Part shown: positions 26,856 through 36,218 of the stretch, one piece after another
How positions within the stretch are numbered: position 1 is the stretch's first letter
Layout: every line of letters begins with the position of its first letter
From: Synechococcus sp. AG-673-B04
GTDB taxonomy: Bacteria > Cyanobacteriota > Cyanobacteriia > PCC-6307 > Cyanobiaceae
Direction: 5' to 3'
Assembly: GCA_003211235.1 (NCBI GenBank)
Contig: QCTG01000002.1
Location: 23,254 to 87,253 of the forward strand
Length of the DNA stretch: 64,000 bases
Translations under genes and position numbers: made by a program
The notes under the pieces: model-generated
Seen by the model: only the letters and a program-made list of their open reading frames with translations
What the model was told of the DNA's origin: nothing
Databases searched by the model: none

Positions 26856-28454
26856 ATGAGCTTCCCGGATTTCAGCGTCGACGACGCGAAGACACAGTGG
26901 AAGCGTCTCTGCGATCTGCTCTGGTTTCACGATGGGCTGGGCGTCTGGCTTGATGTCAGTCGGATGCGTGTCAATGCAGCGGATTTCGAGCGGCTTGAAC
27001 CCGGCTTCAAAACGGCATTCGAGGCCATGCAGCAGCTTGAAGCTGGTGCCATCGCCAATCCCGATGAGCAGCGCCAGGTGGGTCATTACTGGCTGCGAGC
27101 ACCCGAATTCGCTCCCAGTGAAACCGTGGGCAGTCACGTCGCCACGGAAATCGATCAGATCGAACAATTCGGCAAGGATGTTCTGAGCGGTGCCATCAAG
27201 GCTCCTTGCGGCAAACCTTTCACCGATGTGCTCTGGATCGGCATCGGTGGGAGCGGTCTCGGCCCGATGCTGATGGTGCGTGCGCTGCAACGTCCCAACG
27301 CAGGTTTGCCATTCCACTTCTTCGACAATGTCGATCCTGATGGCATGAGCACGGTCCTGGCGGGCCTCGGCGACAGGCTCAAGACCACATTGGTGGTCAC
27401 CGTGAGCAAGTCCGGCGGGACGCCCGAACCTCACATTGGAATGGAGCAGGCCCGTCTTCGCCTTGATGCAGTCGGCGGTTCCTGGCCGGAACAAGCTGTG
27501 GCGATCACGATGGCCGACAGCAAGCTGGATCAGCAGGCCTCTCAGCAGGGCTGGCTGAAGCGGTTCGACATGTTCGATTGGGTGGGTGGTCGTACCAGCA
27601 TCACAAGTGCGGTTGGTCTTCTGCCTGCGGTTCTGATCGGTTCAGACATTCGTTCCTTCCTTGCGGGTGCTGCCGAGATGGATGTGGCCACGCGTGTTCC
27701 GGACCTGCGCCGCAACCCTGCGGCTTTGATGGCGGCTGCCTGGCATGTGGCTGGCGATGGTTGTGGCCGTCGCGACATGGTCGTGTTGCCCTATCGCGAT
27801 CGCCTCGAGGTTTTCAGTCGTTACCTCCAGCAACTGGTGATGGAGTCACTCGGCAAGCGCTTAGATCGCGATGGTGCTGTCGTGAATCAGGGCATTGCGG
27901 TGTATGGCAACAAGGGCTCCACCGATCAACACGCCTATGTGCAGCAGCTCCGAGATGGTGTCGACAACTTTTTTGCGACATTCATCGAGGTGCTGGCTGA
28001 TGTGGCAGATATTCCGCCTATCAAGGGAGAGTGCTCCGGCGACTTCCTTGGTGGTTTCCTTCAAGGCACCCGATCAGCCCTCACCGAAGGCGGCCGCCAA
28101 TCGATGACCATCAGCATGCGTTGTTTTGATGAACGTCGACTCGGCGCCCTGATCGCCCTGTTTGAGCGCACAGTTGGGCTCTACGGAGAAGTGGTTAATG
28201 TCAACGCCTACCACCAGCCCGGGGTTGAGGCTGGGAAGAAGGCAGCTGCCGCTGTTCTCGAGCTCCAGAAAAGGGTCGAGGAACTGCTTGCCGATGGTGT
28301 GGCCAGAAGCATTGATGATCTTGCTCAAACACTCGGTGAAAATTCCGAGGAGTCGATGTTCATGACCTTGCGCCACCTTGTCGGCAACAATCGCGGCTAT
28401 GCGGCAGATGGCGACTGGGCCGAGCCGATCACGTTGCGCTTCAGAAAAAGCTGA
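26856..28454 (+). CDS. pgi: Glucose-6-phosphate isomerase
   Basis: This 532-residue enzyme interconverts glucose-6-phosphate and fructose-6-phosphate, linking the Calvin cycle and glycogen to the oxidative pentose phosphate pathway. The two SIS subdomains are clear: WIGIGGSGLGPML with VTVSKSGGTPE, and WVGGRTSITSAVGL with GNKGSTDQHAY, the latter carrying the catalytic His/Gln region. Length and motifs match the cyanobacterial form. Start ATG at 26856. The divergent gap to the lysozyme-fold gene is 115 bp. It converges with leuS, 11 bp away. Confidence 0.96.
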   Translation: MSFPDFSVDDAKTQWKRLCDLLWFHDGLGVWLDVSRMRVNAADFERLEPGFKTAFEAMQQLEAGAIANPDEQRQVGHYWLRAPEFAPSETVGSHVATEIDQIEQFGKDVLSGAIKAPCGKPFTDVLWIGIGGSGLGPMLMVRALQRPNAGLPFHFFDNVDPDGMSTVLAGLGDRLKTTLVVTVSKSGGTPEPHIGMEQARLRLDAVGGSWPEQAVAITMADSKLDQQASQQGWLKRFDMFDWVGGRTSITSAVGLLPAVLIGSDIRSFLAGAAEMDVATRVPDLRRNPAALMAAAWHVAGDGCGRRDMVVLPYRDRLEVFSRYLQQLVMESLGKRLDRDGAVVNQGIAVYGNKGSTDQHAYVQQLRDGVDNFFATFIEVLADVADIPPIKGECSGDFLGGFLQGTRSALTEGGRQSMTISMRCFDERRLGALIALFERTVGLYGEVVNVNAYHQPGVEAGKKAAAAVLELQKRVEELLADGVARSIDDLAQTLGENSEESMFMTLRHLVGNNRGYAADGDWAEPITLRFRKS

Positions 28455-28465
28455 AGCCCTTTGGT

Positions 28466-31039
28466 TCAGGGAACAAGGTTGACCAGTTTTCCCGGCACAA
28501 CGATGACGCGGCGCGGAGGTTGTCCCTCCAGCCATTTAGAGGCCACCTCGCTGGCAAGCGCCAGTTGCTCCAGCGTTGCTTTATCGGCATCGCTGGGAAC
28601 CTTGATGGTTCCCCGCACCTTGCCTTTTACCTGGATCACAAGGTCAACGGTGTCCTGAACCAGTGACTCAGGATCGAGCACCGGCCAGCTCTGGCGATGG
28701 ACGCTCTCTGTTCCCCCCAGCTGGTGCCATAGCTCCTCAGCGAGATGTGGTGAAAAAGGTGCCAACAGGCGGATCAAGGTAGACAGAGCCTCAACCTGCA
28801 ACGGTGCACGCAGATTTCCCAGATCAGCGGCATTGATCGCATTGGTGAGCTTCATCAGTTCCGAGATTGCTGTGTTCAGCTGAATGTCGCCCTCAAGGTC
28901 TTCGCTGACAGCGGCAATGGCGGTGTGTACCGCACGACGGATGTCTGCCTCAGTCTGGGTGAGTGGGTCGGGTTGAGGTCTTGGCTCAAGGGAGTCGAGT
29001 TGTCCGGCAGCGGATTCGACCAGTCGCCAGATGCGTTGCAGAAATCGGAACTGCCCTTCCACATCGGCGTCATCCCATTCGAGATCTTTTTCGGGAGGGG
29101 CCTTGAACAGGATGAACATCCGGGCCGTGTCGGCTCCGTAACGGTCGATCACCGCAGCTGGATCAACGCCGTTGTACTTCGACTTCGACATCTTCTCGAA
29201 CAACACTTCCAGTGGGTCTCCCGTCTCTGGATCCTTCGGTTGATCAGGGTCTGCAACATCGGCCGGGGCCACGTAGCGACCAATGCTCGGATTGCGGTAG
29301 GTCGTCCCCTGGACCATTCCCTGGGTGAGAAGACGATCGAATGGTTCATTCACATCCAGCAGGCCCCGATCCTTGAGGGCCTTGGTGAAAAAACGGGAAT
29401 AGAGCAGGTGAAGAATGGCGTGCTCGATGCCACCCACGTACTGCTGCACCGGCAACCAGCGGTTTGCTGCCTCTCGGCTGAAAGGTGCATCCGTGTTGTG
29501 CGGATCGGCGAACCGCAGGAAATACCAGGAGGAACACATGAATGTGTCCATGGTGTCGGTTTCCCTGCGACCGGGTTTTCCGCAGTTGGGGCATGGCGCA
29601 TTGACCCACGACTCCTGCTGTGAGAGCGGTGAGCCACCCTTGCCGGAGAGATCGATTCCCCGCGGCAGCTCCACCGGCAGGTCTTTGCGGGGTACAGGCA
29701 CTGCACCGCAATCGGGGCAATGGATGATCGGGATCGGACAACCCCAGTATCGCTGGCGTGAGATCAACCAGTCCCGAAGCCGATAGGTCACCTTCGAGGA
29801 GGCCCAGCCTGCGGCGTCCCCCCTCCGTGTGACTTCGGCTTTGGCCGCTGTGGACTCCATCCCATCCAGATCACCGGAATTGATCAACACACCGGAATCC
29901 GTCCAGGCTTCACCACTGGCGATTGCTGCAGCCGCTCCCTCCGCTTCGATCACCTGCTGAATTGGCAGGTTGTTGCTGCCTGCAAAGCGAATGTCCCTTT
30001 GATCGTGGGCCGGAACCCCCATCACAGCTCCCGTGCCGTAATCCACTAACACGTAATCCGCGATCCAGACGGGCAAGACCTGGGCCGTAAGTGGATTGAT
30101 CACGCTGGCGCCTATGGCGACGCCTCGTTTTGGACCATCGTCACTGGTTCGTTCCAGTGCACTGAGCCGGGCGACTTCGGCCTGGAAGGTTCTGACGGCT
30201 TCGAGGCATTCCAGGCTGGTGAGCTGTCCAACAAGAGCATGTTCAGGTGCCAGCACTACGTAGGAGGCCCCGGCGAGTGTGTCGGGGCGTGTGGTGAAAA
30301 CAGTGATGGGTGTCGCGTCATGTCCGACCACCTGGAAGGTGATCTCAGCACCTTCGGAACGACCGATCCAGTTGGCCTGCATGGTGCGAACACGCTCCGG
30401 CCATCCCTCCAGCTCATCCAGGTCCTGCAGAAGCCGCTCGGCGTAGTCCGTGATGCGAAGAAACCACTGGTTCAGCTGTCGTTGCTCCACCAGTGCACCG
30501 GAGCGCCAGGAACGACCTTCGGAGTCCACCTGTTCATTGGCCAGCACGGTCTGGTCCACCGGATCCCAGTTCACCGTGGCGTTCTTGCGATAGGCCAAGC
30601 CGCCATCGAACAATTCGAGGAACAACCACTGGGTCCAGCGGTAGTAATCGCTGTGACAGGTCGCCTGTTCCCGATCCCAGTCGATGGACAGACCCAGCTT
30701 CTCCAGCTGACCCCGCATCTGCTCGATATTGCGGTCGGTCCAGTCCCCTGGATCGATGTTGCGCTCGATCGCAGCGTTTTCCGCTGGAAGTCCGAAGGCA
30801 TCCCATCCCATTGGATGAAGCACAGGTCGGCCGCGCATCCGCTGAACTCGGGCGATCACATCCGTGATCACGTAATTGCGCACATGGCCCATGTGCAGCG
30901 TTCCCGAGGGATACGGAAACATCGACAGGGCGTAGAAGCCGTTGTCGTCGACCGTTTCCGGAGTCGAATCCAGACCCTCAGTTTTCCAGCACGCCTGCCA
31001 GCGCTTTTCGATCTCGGCAGGGGCGTAACGGCTGTTCAC
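28466..31039 (-). CDS. leuS: Leucyl-tRNA synthetase
   Basis: This 857-residue class I synthetase charges tRNA-Leu. The HIGH motif reads HMGH in [21 protein letters not shown] is present in [13 protein letters not shown]. The CP1 editing domain contains [19 protein letters not shown] (given as [10 protein letters not shown] and VVLAPEH), and a zinc-binding knuckle CPDCG...CPNCG is intact. Anticodon-binding and C-terminal domains follow. Start ATG at 31039 ([14 protein letters not shown]). It lies 49 bp downstream of hfq on the same strand and may share its transcript. Confidence 0.97.
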   Translation of the reverse strand: MNSRYAPAEIEKRWQACWKTEGLDSTPETVDDNGFYALSMFPYPSGTLHMGHVRNYVITDVIARVQRMRGRPVLHPMGWDAFGLPAENAAIERNIDPGDWTDRNIEQMRGQLEKLGLSIDWDREQATCHSDYYRWTQWLFLELFDGGLAYRKNATVNWDPVDQTVLANEQVDSEGRSWRSGALVEQRQLNQWFLRITDYAERLLQDLDELEGWPERVRTMQANWIGRSEGAEITFQVVGHDATPITVFTTRPDTLAGASYVVLAPEHALVGQLTSLECLEAVRTFQAEVARLSALERTSDDGPKRGVAIGASVINPLTAQVLPVWIADYVLVDYGTGAVMGVPAHDQRDIRFAGSNNLPIQQVIEAEGAAAAIASGEAWTDSGVLINSGDLDGMESTAAKAEVTRRGDAAGWASSKVTYRLRDWLISRQRYWGCPIPIIHCPDCGAVPVPRKDLPVELPRGIDLSGKGGSPLSQQESWVNAPCPNCGKPGRRETDTMDTFMCSSWYFLRFADPHNTDAPFSREAANRWLPVQQYVGGIEHAILHLLYSRFFTKALKDRGLLDVNEPFDRLLTQGMVQGTTYRNPSIGRYVAPADVADPDQPKDPETGDPLEVLFEKMSKSKYNGVDPAAVIDRYGADTARMFILFKAPPEKDLEWDDADVEGQFRFLQRIWRLVESAAGQLDSLEPRPQPDPLTQTEADIRRAVHTAIAAVSEDLEGDIQLNTAISELMKLTNAINAADLGNLRAPLQVEALSTLIRLLAPFSPHLAEELWHQLGGTESVHRQSWPVLDPESLVQDTVDLVIQVKGKVRGTIKVPSDADKATLEQLALASEVASKWLEGQPPRRVIVVPGKLVNLVP

Positions 31040-31088
31040 GGGTGGACCGAACGGCAGTAAGGCTGAGATCGTGTCACATCCGCAGGTT

Positions 31089-31310
31089 TCAGCCGAGTGA
31101 ACGGATCACGCAAACCTGGCGACGGCTGACCAGGGTCGGTCTGCTGCCGGCACTTCGTTCAATTGCCAGAAATTCGGAGTCCTGCCAGATCAGCCGTCCT
31201 TCGACACGCTCCGCTCCAATTACTTCAACACTGATGGGGCTTTGCTCCCTGATCCATGTCTGAAGCAGCCGCACACCCGGCAGACTCGGATCGAGAGGAG
31301 AGGTCTCCAT
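31089..31310 (-). CDS. hfq: Cyanobacterial Hfq-like Sm protein
   Basis: This 73-residue small protein starts [17 protein letters not shown] and continues with [20 protein letters not shown] and [13 protein letters not shown]. The pattern SLPxVRxxQ...I+xQ+P+++++++G..+.G.+.WQD matches the diverged Sm-fold Hfq of cyanobacteria, in which canonical RNA-binding residues of enterobacterial Hfq are not conserved. In Synechocystis Hfq acts in type IV pilus function rather than through classical sRNA annealing. The ATG at 31310 is chosen because the family's N-terminus begins there. The frame is also open far upstream, antisense to dapF, which could hide the gene. It is divergent from dapF by 27 bp. 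Confidence 0.85.
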   Translation of the reverse strand: METSPLDPSLPGVRLLQTWIREQSPISVEVIGAERVEGRLIWQDSEFLAIERSAGSRPTLVSRRQVCVIRSLG

Positions 31311-31337
31311 AAGATTCGAATAAGCAAACGGATCACC

Positions 31338-32426
31338 ATGCTGCAGTTCAGCAAATATCACGGCCTTGGTAATGACTTTCTGATCCTGGAAGGTCGTCAT
31401 GGGCAGCTGCCATCTGCCATCACCGACCCCGATCCAGCCTGGGTTCGTCAGGTCTGTGACCGTCGCTTCGGCATCGGAGGCGATGGGGTGATCCTGGCCT
31501 TGCCGCCCCAGGCTGAAGGTGATTTGCGTATGCGCATCTTCAATGCAGATGGCAGTGAGGCGGAGATGTGCGGCAATGGAATCCGATGTCTGGCGCGTTT
31601 TCTGGCGGATAGTGATGGAAATGAACCCGGTTTTCGCTGGTCGATTGAGACTCCTGCCGGGCTGATCCGTCCTGAACTGAAGGACGATGGCCAGCTGCTT
31701 GTGGATATGGGACCACCGTTTCTGGAGCCGGAGACGGTGCCCACGACCTTGCCGTCGGTGGACGGTTTGCCTCGCGGGGAGGCTGAACTTTCCGAAACCC
31801 GTCTTTCTGTTGCCGCTGTTGGCATGGGGAATCCCCACGTGGTGGTTCCCGTGGATGACCTGGATGCCATTCCTTTCGAAGCCTGGGGAGCTGCTTTGGA
31901 AGTGCACCCTCTCTTCCCTGCCAAGACGAATGTGCATTTCCTGCGTGTGCACAGCCGAGACCAACTTGAGATTCGTGTCTGGGAGCGTGGTGCAGGTCCA
32001 ACCCTCGCCTGTGGAACCGGCGCCTGCGCCACGTTGGTTGCAGCGGTTCTTCTGGGCTTATCCGATGACCATGCTGAAGTGATGCTTCCCGGTGGACCTC
32101 TTCAGATCGCATGGCCTGACCAACGAGGCTCCGTCCTAATGACGGGTCCGGCGGTGGCTCTGTTCGATGGGGTGTTCTCGCCTGAATTGATGCCTGATGG
32201 TTTGTACATCATTCAGGAAGCCACTCAAGAACCCGTTGTTTTGGAAACACCATCCGCCACGCCAAACGCTTGCAGTGATCAACCCTTGGATCCTGAAGTG
32301 GAAGCCGCCTCTCAGAAGCAGGTTCAGGCCTTCCTGGAAAGCACCTCCCTCGATTCGATGCTGCAGTTGGCCAGTGAATCTCTGGAACAACGAACTCGGG
32401 CCCGCTTCGAACGTGGAAATCCCTGA
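31338..32426 (+). CDS. dapF: Diaminopimelate epimerase with C-terminal extension
   Basis: This enzyme converts LL- to meso-diaminopimelate for lysine and peptidoglycan synthesis. Both catalytic cysteines are present, in AEMCGNGIRC (C78) and LACGTGACA, with FGIGGDGVI near residue 45. The family normally ends at about the VALFDGVF position. Here 82 more residues follow, including an acidic Pro/Ser linker and a helical segment (QKQVQAFLES...SMLQLASESLEQRTR). The start is ATG at 31338 (MLQFSKYHGLGND). The last 14 bp overlap the GTG start of the cysteine desulfurase gene, indicating coupled translation. Confidence 0.94.
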   Translation: MLQFSKYHGLGNDFLILEGRHGQLPSAITDPDPAWVRQVCDRRFGIGGDGVILALPPQAEGDLRMRIFNADGSEAEMCGNGIRCLARFLADSDGNEPGFRWSIETPAGLIRPELKDDGQLLVDMGPPFLEPETVPTTLPSVDGLPRGEAELSETRLSVAAVGMGNPHVVVPVDDLDAIPFEAWGAALEVHPLFPAKTNVHFLRVHSRDQLEIRVWERGAGPTLACGTGACATLVAAVLLGLSDDHAEVMLPGGPLQIAWPDQRGSVLMTGPAVALFDGVFSPELMPDGLYIIQEATQEPVVLETPSATPNACSDQPLDPEVEAASQKQVQAFLESTSLDSMLQLASESLEQRTRARFERGNP

Positions 32427-33585
32427 GATTTATCTGGATGCAGCGGCGACCACGCCCCCACTGCCCAATGTGCTCCGCTGCATGGATCGGATTCATAAGG
32501 ATGCCTGGGCTAACCCCAGCAGCCTTCATGGTCCGGGACTGATCGCTGCTGAAGCTCTGGGCCGTTGTCGCGCGCAGATCGCAGCAGCGCTGAACGCCGA
32601 ACCAGATCAGCTCGTCTTCACCTCAGGTGCCACTGAATCAGTGCATCTGGCTCTTTTGGGCATTACGTACCAGCAGCCCGTCGGACGCCTTGTGATTTCC
32701 GCCGTTGAACATCCTGCCGTTGAGGCAGCGGCACAGGTGCTGGTGCAACGGGGTTGGGTGTTGGAACGCTGGCCGGTTGATGCGACGGGTGTCTTGAAGT
32801 TGGATCAGCTCGATCGTTTGCTGGCACCACCGACGCGAATGGTGTCTCTGATCTGGGCACAGAGCGAGGTGGGAACGCTGCAGCCCTTACTGCGCATTGC
32901 TGCCGCCTGTCGAGAGCGCGGTGTTTTGATCCATACCGATGCCACCCAGCTGCTGCCCCAGGGTTTGATCGATTGGACGTCCCTGCCTGTCGATCTGCTC
33001 AGCTTCTCCTCCCACAAACTTCAGGGGCCGCGGGGTGTGGGTCTGCTGCTTCATCGGCAGGGACTGATCCAGCAGCCCATGCAGGGTGGTGGAGGCCAGG
33101 AGGGAGGTCTGCGGGCTGGTACCGAGCCGGTCGCATTGATCGCTGGACTGGCGGAAGCGCTGCAGACCCTTCCCCACTTCGACCCCTTCCATCAGTCGAC
33201 GCCCCCTGGAGCAACACCTCAGTTGCTGGTTTGGAGAGACAGGCTTCAGGCGCAGATCGAGGCGATCGACGGTGTGACAGTGCTTCACGGAGAGACAACC
33301 CCACGCCTTCCCAATCATCTGGCCTGCCTGATCACATCGGCAGGTGGCAGTCCTCTTTCCGGTCGCAGACTTGTCCGTGAGCTGGCGCGCCGCAATGTGG
33401 CCTGCAGCAGCGGCAGCGCCTGCCGTTCGGGAACGGTTCAGGACAGTGCTGTTCTGAGTGCCATGGGAGTTGAAACGGCCCTGCGGCAGTCGTTGGTTCG
33501 TTTCAGCCTTGGCCCATGGATTGATCTTGCGGTTCTCGATCAGGTGCCGGAGCGACTGCAGCTCGCGATCAGGGCCAGCTCCTGA
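32413..33585 (+). CDS. Cysteine desulfurase (NifS/IscS family)
   Basis: This 390-residue PLP enzyme removes sulphur from cysteine for Fe-S cluster, thiolation or cofactor assembly. The PLP lysine is K202 (SFSSHKLQGPRG), the His/Asp pair lies in LIHTDATQ, and the sulphur-accepting Cys331 lies in the mobile loop ACSSGSACRSG. The N-terminus IYLDAAATTP is the class V aminotransferase hallmark. The loop type is NifS/IscS-like (group I). The GTG at 32413, inside the end of dapF, begins two codons before the conserved strand. Which of several cyanobacterial desulfurases this is cannot be said. Confidence 0.92.
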   Translation: MEIPEIYLDAAATTPPLPNVLRCMDRIHKDAWANPSSLHGPGLIAAEALGRCRAQIAAALNAEPDQLVFTSGATESVHLALLGITYQQPVGRLVISAVEHPAVEAAAQVLVQRGWVLERWPVDATGVLKLDQLDRLLAPPTRMVSLIWAQSEVGTLQPLLRIAAACRERGVLIHTDATQLLPQGLIDWTSLPVDLLSFSSHKLQGPRGVGLLLHRQGLIQQPMQGGGGQEGGLRAGTEPVALIAGLAEALQTLPHFDPFHQSTPPGATPQLLVWRDRLQAQIEAIDGVTVLHGETTPRLPNHLACLITSAGGSPLSGRRLVRELARRNVACSSGSACRSGTVQDSAVLSAMGVETALRQSLVRFSLGPWIDLAVLDQVPERLQLAIRASS

Positions 33586-33617
33586 GAAGCTGGTTCAACT
33601 GTCCTGACCAAGTCTCC

Positions 33618-34340
33618 GTGTCCGACGCCGCCGACACCGCAACTGATGTTCCGGCGTATGTGCTTCCCCCCGATCTGTTGAAGGCGGAGGCCGATCTGCT
33701 GAAGGCCGTCAAGGTCGCTGTCGCATCACCGGATGGAAGCAGGTGGGGAGCAACCCTGCGCTTCGAGAATCTTCGGCTCTTGCCCGTGGCCCTGCGTCTG
33801 GCGGAAGCACTCAGCGCCGTTGACTCCAGTTTGAGGCTGCTTTGGCCCGATGCCGGTGCCGCTGCCCTGGCACGACGAGATGCTCCGGACTTGGCCGCGT
33901 CCATCGCTGATTTCAACCAGTGGTCCTCCCAGGCAGATCCTGACGCTCTGCTGCTTGCTGTAGGTCCTCAGCCATCGGACTATGACGCGTTCATGGCGCT
34001 CTGCGAAGCACACCGTGGCGTGATTGTGATGCTTAATGGTCGTCTGGAAGATGCCGCTGTGGGCATCGGCAGCGTGGCGCGACAACGGCGTCGTGGCTTC
34101 GTCTCCTCCTGGCAGCAGGCCTATTGGCTTCAACCGTTGGAGGGTGGTGCTCTCATGCGGGTCTTCCCGGACGAGTGGGCTCTTTTCCGTCAGGATCCAG
34201 ATGGCTACCGCTGGTTGAGCACCAGCGCCGACCGTCCTGATCCGGAAAGCTTGAGCGCACTTCTCGCCGGTGAGGATCCGGATGGCCTCAAACAACAACT
34301 TGGAAACGTTGATCGTTTTCTTGATGGTCTGAGCAAATGA
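33618..34340 (+). CDS. DUF1995 protein
   Basis: This 240-residue soluble protein of the DUF1995 family is found in cyanobacteria and chloroplasts. Plant relatives include LPA3, a photosystem II assembly factor. Recognisable features are the N-terminal PPDLLKAEADLLKAV helix, LLLAVGPQPSDYDAF, VIVMLNGRLEDA and SWQQAYWLQPLEGGALMRVFPD with its aromatic-rich strand. No signal peptide or membrane segment is visible. The GTG at 33618 is the only start that keeps the N-terminal helix. It lies 32 bp downstream of the desulfurase. A biochemical role is not established, so I give none. Confidence 0.78.
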   Translation: MSDAADTATDVPAYVLPPDLLKAEADLLKAVKVAVASPDGSRWGATLRFENLRLLPVALRLAEALSAVDSSLRLLWPDAGAAALARRDAPDLAASIADFNQWSSQADPDALLLAVGPQPSDYDAFMALCEAHRGVIVMLNGRLEDAAVGIGSVARQRRRGFVSSWQQAYWLQPLEGGALMRVFPDEWALFRQDPDGYRWLSTSADRPDPESLSALLAGEDPDGLKQQLGNVDRFLDGLSK

Positions 34341-34398
34341 TTCGGCGGTTGAAGCCTCTTCAACCCCTCCTTAAGGTTTGGTCTGCTGATTCGGTTGG

Positions 34399-34908
34399 AT
34401 GACGCGCCGATTCTCTTTGCGTCAGTTCACGCTGTTGGATGGTCTCGCTGCCCTGGCAGCCCTGACGGCACTGGCTGGTGCCGCCTGGTCTCCGAAACTG
34501 GCAAATGGTCTGGCCCGTGCCACTGGTTCGATGGAATCGGTTGAGTTGTCAGTCGATGTCCGGCATCTCTACCTCGATCAGCCCGAAACGTTCTTTGCTG
34601 CGGTCCGCGAGGAAGGAACTGTGAGCATCGTGATTCGGAACCAGCCGGCGGGTCGGGTGCAGCTGCTGGCTGTGGATGACATAACCCGACCTCTTCTTGA
34701 TCTACTTCCGGATGGCACGATTGTTGAGGCTTCAGACCCGACTGCTGGACGCCCGATTCATGCCCGTTTCCAGCTTCAGGCTGAAGCGGAAACCAGATCA
34801 TCCGGTGTTGTGGTGGCTGGCACGAAACTCAAGATCGGCACGCCGGTCGAGTTGGAGGGTCTGCTTTACCGCGTCACGGGCGTTGTAAGTGGTTTGGAAC
34901 TGCCATGA
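34399..34908 (+). CDS. DUF4330 membrane-anchored protein
   Basis: This 169-residue protein has one N-terminal transmembrane helix (about residues 13-30, LDGLAALAALTALAGAAW) after a basic MTRRFSLRQ. An extracytoplasmic beta-rich domain follows, ending KLKIGTPVELEGLLYRVTG. This layout and the C-terminal signature fit DUF4330, a cyanobacterial family without known function. The gene starts 58 bp after DUF1995. Its TGA stop overlaps the start of the downstream carboxypeptidase as ATGA (34905-34908), suggesting coupled expression and perhaps a cell-envelope role. Confidence 0.72.
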   Translation: MTRRFSLRQFTLLDGLAALAALTALAGAAWSPKLANGLARATGSMESVELSVDVRHLYLDQPETFFAAVREEGTVSIVIRNQPAGRVQLLAVDDITRPLLDLLPDGTIVEASDPTAGRPIHARFQLQAEAETRSSGVVVAGTKLKIGTPVELEGLLYRVTGVVSGLELP

Positions 34909-36218
34909 GGCTTTTCGCGACAGCCATCGCCTTGATCACCTCTGTCAGCGGTCCGGCTGCTCTGGCTGCGGATGCGTTGTTGCAGCCTCCTCCCCCTGTC
35001 CAACGTCAGGGACTCCCAGGTCGTTTGCAGCGTCCGCTTTGTCCGCAACTGCAGAGCACCATTCGCGCGGCTGTCGGCGGCTCCACGGCGCCCTGGAGCA
35101 TCAGTGTTCTGGATGATCGCGGTCAGTTGTTGGCCGATCTCAACGGTTGGCTTCCCCGCATTCCAGCGTCCAATCAAAAGCTGATTAGCACTGCCTTTGC
35201 CCTGGATCGGTTAGGCCCCGATCAGCGGCTGCGAACCCAGTTGCTCCGCCATGGCGACGGGAGTTTCGAAATCATCGGGGAGGGAGATCCCGATCTGAGC
35301 ATCGAAGAGCTGCAGCGTCTGGCCATGGTGGCGTTCGGACAGGGTGGCAGCCGCTCCAGGGTCACAACAGGTGAACCGGTGAGGCTGATGCTTCGGGATG
35401 TTCCTCGCCAACGCTGGTGGCCCAACGACTGGCCTGTCGACGATCGCAGTTATGCCTACGGCGCTCCGATCACACGACTGGCTCTCACCAGCAATGCCCT
35501 CCACATGGCGGTGATGGATCCTGCCCTTCGTCTGCGGAGAGTGATGCAGGCAACAGCAAAGCAGCGGGGGGGACAGTTCGAGATGGTGATGGTGAACAGC
35601 GAAGACAGAGCGGGAGACCAGCGCCGAAATCGTTTCAGCCGTCCACCGCAGCTGTTGCATACCGAGGAGTCCGCTCCGATGCATGCATTGCTCAGCCTCG
35701 CCAACACCGAGAGTCACAACTTCACTGCCGAAGTGCTTCTGCGGGAAGGGGCTGACAGCTGGGATCTCAATCGAGCACTCCTGGCAAACACCCAGTGGTT
35801 GCAGGCCCAGGGAATGCCCATGCGGGGATTACGCATTCGGGATGGAAGTGGTCTTTCCCGCGCCAATCGGGTGACGAGTCGAACGTTGGCCACTCTGCTT
35901 TGGCGGATGGCCCAGCATCCTCTGGGCGCTTATTACCAGGCATCCATGGCGATTGCAGGTCGCCGTGGCACCCTTCGTCGCTACTGGAGGGGAACCAGCC
36001 TGCAGGGCCGGTTCTGGGGGAAGACCGGCACTCTCCGAGGTGTTCGGGCCGTTTCTGGAATTCTCGAAACGAGCAACGGCCCCCGTTACGTCAGCATGAT
36101 CGCCAATGGCGCCCTGGATCCAAAACCGGTGATGGGCAGGATTCTTCAGGAGACGCAACGCCTCAGCCGGTGCCCTTCATGGAGCGCAACCTTGAGGCAG
36201 CGCGACGGGCTCGGCTGA
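34905..36218 (+). CDS. dacB: D-alanyl-D-alanine carboxypeptidase/endopeptidase (PBP4, peptidase S13)
   Basis: This 437-residue class C penicillin-binding protein trims or cleaves peptidoglycan cross-links in the periplasm. It has a signal peptide (cleavage near ALAAD, residue 22). The catalytic SxxK is S89-N-Q-K92, the second motif S270-H-N272, and the third K373-T-G. The usual S13 second motif is SDN, so SHN is a variant. The large insert between motifs 1 and 2 typical of PBP4 is present. The 3' end overlaps the convergent coiled-coil gene by 56 bp. Confidence 0.87.
   Translation: MRLFATAIALITSVSGPAALAADALLQPPPPVQRQGLPGRLQRPLCPQLQSTIRAAVGGSTAPWSISVLDDRGQLLADLNGWLPRIPASNQKLISTAFALDRLGPDQRLRTQLLRHGDGSFEIIGEGDPDLSIEELQRLAMVAFGQGGSRSRVTTGEPVRLMLRDVPRQRWWPNDWPVDDRSYAYGAPITRLALTSNALHMAVMDPALRLRRVMQATAKQRGGQFEMVMVNSEDRAGDQRRNRFSRPPQLLHTEESAPMHALLSLANTESHNFTAEVLLREGADSWDLNRALLANTQWLQAQGMPMRGLRIRDGSGLSRANRVTSRTLATLLWRMAQHPLGAYYQASMAIAGRRGTLRRYWRGTSLQGRFWGKTGTLRGVRAVSGILETSNGPRYVSMIANGALDPKPVMGRILQETQRLSRCPSWSATLRQRDGLG

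Noticed and set aside
30239..31060. Plus-strand 273-codon frame antisense to leuS
   Set aside because: It is a shadow of leuS. The opposite frame contains all LeuRS motifs.
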